This document shows, one piece after another, positions 61,348 to 64,000 of a stretch of 64,000 bases of DNA (position 1 is the first letter of the stretch; the number at the start of each line of letters is the position of its first letter). The stretch covers positions 434,001 through 498,000 of the forward strand of contig JACKPB010000001.1 of assembly GCA_024233875.1 (NCBI GenBank). The letters run 5' to 3'. Source of the DNA: Leptospiraceae bacterium (GTDB lineage: Bacteria > Spirochaetota > Leptospiria > Leptospirales > Leptospiraceae). Below the pieces are notes generated by a model. It saw only the letters and a list, made by a program, of their open reading frames with translations, searched no databases and had not been told where the DNA came from. The position numbers and the translations under genes are program-made.

Positions 61348-62244
61348 TCAGGAAGGTTCAATCAACTCAAACTTCTTTTTCCGCCTTTGAGAATATTGAA
61401 TGATCTGGACTGCAGTGATCGCCAGAGTCCCTCCGATGATAGTGTATCCGGAGGGTATCTCGCCCAACACAATACTCGAAGTGAGAACAGCAGAAAAAGG
61501 AACCAGAAACACATAGGAGCTAGAAACGTGCGATCCCAGTTGTGAGGATGCTATGAAATAAACTGTCGTAGCAAATCCGGTGGAGATTGCAGAAAGATAA
61601 AAGATACCCATCCAAAAATTAAAATCCATACCTTTCGTTTCCAGTCCATTTGCCAGATACGCCGGTACAAAACTCAGAACTGTAGCAATCGCATAGAGTT
61701 GAAAGCTATAATTCATCGGATGAATCGATGAATTGCTATTTGAACTCAGGATGGTTAGAATTGCCCAGACAATACTTCCCAAAAGAAAAAATCCATTTCC
61801 TCCGAGTAAGAAATTTTCCATTTTAAAATTCCACAATTGAAGGGTAAAGATCCCTCCGAGAAATCCCAAAAAGAGAGCAAAAGTTTCTTTCTTACTTATC
61901 GAATACTTTCCGAGGATTACCAGAAAAAGGAAGTTGAATAGGGGATTGAGAGTGGTTACCAGAACTCCTCCCAAACCAGCGAAACCCAATTTTAAGCCCC
62001 AGAAAAATAAGAAATTATAAAAAGTCATGAGAATTGCCCCGAGAGTTGCATAGCCCGTTCCCTTCCAGGAAAAGGAAAATTTTTTCTTAAAAATATAAAC
62101 AGCCGGGAGAAGAGAGAGGACGGTAAATAAATTTCGCCAGAAAATAAGAACTTCGGGAGGCATGGTGGAGGAAAGGGTTTTACCTACTGTCCAACTGATT
62201 CCCCAGAGAACCATAGACAGGATCAAAAGGTAAATTAGATTCAT
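61348..62244 (-). CDS. EamA/DMT-family transporter
   Basis: The 298-residue membrane protein has ten hydrophobic helices in two EamA repeats: LWGISWTVGKTL with PPEVLIFWRNLF in the first half and YFIASSQLGSHVSSSYVFLVPFSAVL with SGYTIIGGTLAITAV in the second. Members export amino acids or other metabolites. A basic C-terminal tail (RRKKKF) marks the cytoplasmic end. It is convergent to the TPR gene and divergent to the HIT gene. Confidence 0.88.
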   Translation of the reverse strand: MNLIYLLILSMVLWGISWTVGKTLSSTMPPEVLIFWRNLFTVLSLLPAVYIFKKKFSFSWKGTGYATLGAILMTFYNFLFFWGLKLGFAGLGGVLVTTLNPLFNFLFLVILGKYSISKKETFALFLGFLGGIFTLQLWNFKMENFLLGGNGFFLLGSIVWAILTILSSNSNSSIHPMNYSFQLYAIATVLSFVPAYLANGLETKGMDFNFWMGIFYLSAISTGFATTVYFIASSQLGSHVSSSYVFLVPFSAVLTSSIVLGEIPSGYTIIGGTLAITAVQIIQYSQRRKKKFELIEPS

Positions 62245-62327
62245 GAATTCACTGTAAATGGAATCATGAGATTTTTCGCAATTCTAAAAAACTTGATTTA
62301 AATACGAAACCAAAAATACTAGAAATC

Positions 62328-62855
62328 ATGGATGAGAACAATTCTTCAGAAAATAATCCCCCCAGAAAAAATCTTTTTTCAATCAATAAGATTCACTATG
62401 CCAGAGGGGATCGTCCGGCAGTGGATTGCATTCTTTGCGGTGTGACGGGAAAAGATTCCAGGGTGGACAACCTTTCTATCGCCGAAACCGAACTTTCTAT
62501 CATTTCTGTAAATCTCTATCCATACAATCCCGGGCATCTCATTATTTTTCCCAAGCGACATCTTCTCAGTATTACAGAAGTCACCGAAGAAGAGATTCTG
62601 GATATACATAAGTTGACTGTAAAAGCTGTGAATCTTTTATCGGCAGCCTGGAAGACTACAGGTTTCAATGTAGGATACAATATAGGAAAGAATAGCGGTG
62701 GTTCCATCCCGCACATTCACCAACACATTGTTCCTCGATTTCCGAATGAAGTCGGATTCCTGGATGTTTTTTGCAATACCAGAATAGTTATTTATGATCC
62801 ATTTCAAATGAAAGAGGAAATCGTTCGATTGTGGAATAGTGCAGATGAAGACTGA
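62328..62855 (+). CDS. HIT-family nucleotide hydrolase/phosphorylase
   Basis: The 175-residue product has the histidine triad HIHQHIVPR near residue 130, with the preceding GYNIGKNSGGSIP and YPYNPGHLIIFPKRH strands. A CILCG motif at about 36-40 may be half of a zinc site. The architecture fits Ap4A phosphorylase-like or adenosine-monophosphoramidase HIT proteins; the reaction is transfer or hydrolysis of AMP. The next small gene overlaps its end. Confidence 0.88.
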   Translation: MDENNSSENNPPRKNLFSINKIHYARGDRPAVDCILCGVTGKDSRVDNLSIAETELSIISVNLYPYNPGHLIIFPKRHLLSITEVTEEEILDIHKLTVKAVNLLSAAWKTTGFNVGYNIGKNSGGSIPHIHQHIVPRFPNEVGFLDVFCNTRIVIYDPFQMKEEIVRLWNSADED

Positions 62856-63267
62856 ACTAGTTCAGAGAAATGATTTTGATGTATTTAGCTTTCAGAGCAT
62901 TGGTGAATTGGAGAGAGTCAATTCCGCAGTATCATTTTATTTAAAATCAGGTCTTCGGGTAATTCATCGGATCGAGTTTTATTCTTCCAGATTGGGAATC
63001 GTCTCCTGGTACAGAAAGGAAAATCGGTTTGAAACAAAAGTATGGGAAGGTGAAGAAAGAGCTCAATCACTTTCTGCCTTAAATTACCACTATACCGGTG
63101 AGTTCTTATTTTCATCTGCCGGAGAGGATATTGTAAAAAAGATACTTCTTCCGGTCATAGAAGAAATTGAAAACTTTGACCTGAAACGATTGATACGTCA
63201 ACAAATAGAAGAATTTTCCGAGGTCATTTTGTCCCGGGAGAAATTATTAAAATTTTTAAACCAGTAG
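62845..63267 (+). CDS. Small conserved-looking hypothetical protein
   Basis: Starting at the ATG at 62845 (140 residues), the product has alternating beta segments (FDVFSFQSIGELERVN, RVIHRIEFYSSRLGIVSWYR) and an amphipathic C-terminal helix pair. There is no signal peptide or membrane segment. It overlaps the HIT gene by 11 bases and is 8 bases from the acyl-CoA dehydrogenase gene, so it belongs to that run. A GTG at 62839 is less likely. I do not recognise it. Confidence 0.55.
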   Translation: MKTELVQRNDFDVFSFQSIGELERVNSAVSFYLKSGLRVIHRIEFYSSRLGIVSWYRKENRFETKVWEGEERAQSLSALNYHYTGEFLFSSAGEDIVKKILLPVIEEIENFDLKRLIRQQIEEFSEVILSREKLLKFLNQ

Positions 63268-63275
63268 GTCTGAAT

Positions 63276-64000
63276 ATGGAAAATCCGGGACTAAAAGATT
63301 ATGATCTTACCAATTATCGCGGTGTGAGCAATACTAATTTTTTTGAAGAAGATAGCGCACTAAAAAGAATCATTCAACGTCATACAGAATCCCTCCAGAG
63401 GGAACATGCAGAAGAGATGAGAGAACATCTTTCCGGTTATGGAAAACTGGTTGGCGGAATCTTAAACGACCTTACCCTAAAGTGTCATGTGGAAGGTAAA
63501 TATGGTGAACTTCAAAAGTATGATAAAACCGGAAAACGGATAGATGAAATCGTTTATTCACCCGAACAAATTGAATCCAGAAGGCTATCCTACGAATATG
63601 GAGTAGTCAATTTAGATTTTCATAAATCCTGGAAACATGAATTTACTAATGTCCATCGATATGCCCTGACCTATCTCATGAACCTAAATGGTGAAGGGGG
63701 AGTCGCCTGTCCTCTGGCAATGACTGACGGAATGATACTTGCTCTAAAGAAAATTGGGACAGAAGAACAAAAGAAAAAATATCTTCCCCTGGTTGCAGGT
63801 GAGGACTCCAAGTCTTATTTCATGGCTGGACAGTATGTAACCGAGAGAGTTGGAGGAAGCAACGTCGGTGCTAACCGAACTATTGCCCGTAAGAGGGAAG
63901 ATGGGAAATGGATTCTCACAGGCGAAAAATGGTTTTGCTCGAATCCGGGGGATCTCTGGGTGACTACGGCAAGAATAGGGGAGAGTTCCTTGATCGGACT
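63276..64000 (+). CDS. Acyl-CoA dehydrogenase family protein (3' end outside window)
   Basis: The frame runs from an ATG at 63276 to the window end (241 codons plus 2 bases). It shows an N-terminal extension typical of AidB-like members, GEGGVACPLAMTDGMILAL, YLPLVAGEDSKSYFMAGQYV, TERVGGSNVGAN (the T-E-x-x-G-G-S flavin region) and DGKWILTGEKWFCSN. These are the FAD-binding middle-domain motifs of acyl-CoA dehydrogenases. The catalytic Glu and C-terminal helices are outside. Its role (fatty-acid oxidation or AidB-type stress) is open. Confidence 0.9.
   Translation, partial: MENPGLKDYDLTNYRGVSNTNFFEEDSALKRIIQRHTESLQREHAEEMREHLSGYGKLVGGILNDLTLKCHVEGKYGELQKYDKTGKRIDEIVYSPEQIESRRLSYEYGVVNLDFHKSWKHEFTNVHRYALTYLMNLNGEGGVACPLAMTDGMILALKKIGTEEQKKKYLPLVAGEDSKSYFMAGQYVTERVGGSNVGANRTIARKREDGKWILTGEKWFCSNPGDLWVTTARIGESSLIG

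Overview
The window looks like chromosomal DNA of a spirochaete, most likely a member of the Leptospiraceae. The support is indirect: moderately AT-rich DNA, many predicted lipoproteins with relaxed spirochaetal lipoboxes (Leu-x-x-Cys, often with Asn, Tyr or His before the Cys), abundant GGDEF/receiver/GHKL signalling proteins, frequent TTG starts behind good Shine-Dalgarno (SD) sequences, and single scattered tRNA genes. No phage, insertion sequence, CRISPR array or rRNA was seen. Coding density is high, with many overlapping starts and stops.

Layout. 1-4446 (minus): a truncated ATP-grasp protein, mnmA, an aspartyl-protease-like lipoprotein and a GAF-GGDEF diguanylate cyclase. 4652-4724: initiator tRNA. 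4727-8554 (minus): proC, a phosphomutase-like metalloenzyme, a degenerate receiver-STAS protein and two NlpC/P60 paralogues, one of which has lost its catalytic residues. 8580-15386: a sphingomyelin-synthase-like PAP2 protein, a giant DUF2339-type membrane protein, an acyltransferase-3 protein, an exported helical protein and a hotdog-fold protein. 15419-18627 (minus): three alpha/beta hydrolases, two of them lipoproteins. 18924-24704: signalling genes (diguanylate cyclase, double receiver-HDOD protein, soluble chemoreceptor-like protein) plus a lipoprotein. 24711-30630: two membrane-anchored proteins, CheX, a cobalamin-type radical SAM enzyme and trhP. 30841-36794: small exported proteins, then the protein quality-control run tig-clpP-clpX with two downstream envelope genes, and tRNA-Gly. 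36874-42480: a lipoprotein, an SGNH esterase, then the plus-strand run hslO-tsaE-tsaB-rnr.

42491-48423 holds the most interesting unit. It is a three-gene minus-strand operon encoding a 963-residue lamin-tail-domain lipoprotein, an outer-membrane beta-barrel and a phospholipase-D-family lipoprotein. Its first SD is buried in a strong RNA hairpin, and its last gene appears to start at an ATT codon. I read it as a possible surface nuclease/phosphodiesterase cassette; the function is inference.

49324-55031 is a second notable unit. It is a six-gene, end-overlapping minus-strand chain: GHKL ATPase, tail-anchored membrane protein, small lipoprotein (also with no standard start), Fur-family regulator, a protein built of about ten mosaic acidic 43-residue repeats, and the CCA-adding enzyme. 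The rest (55097-64000) is mainly housekeeping and accessory: thrC, a MATE pump, gmd, a receiver-class III cyclase, a TPR protein, an EamA transporter, a HIT protein, a small hypothetical protein and a truncated acyl-CoA dehydrogenase.
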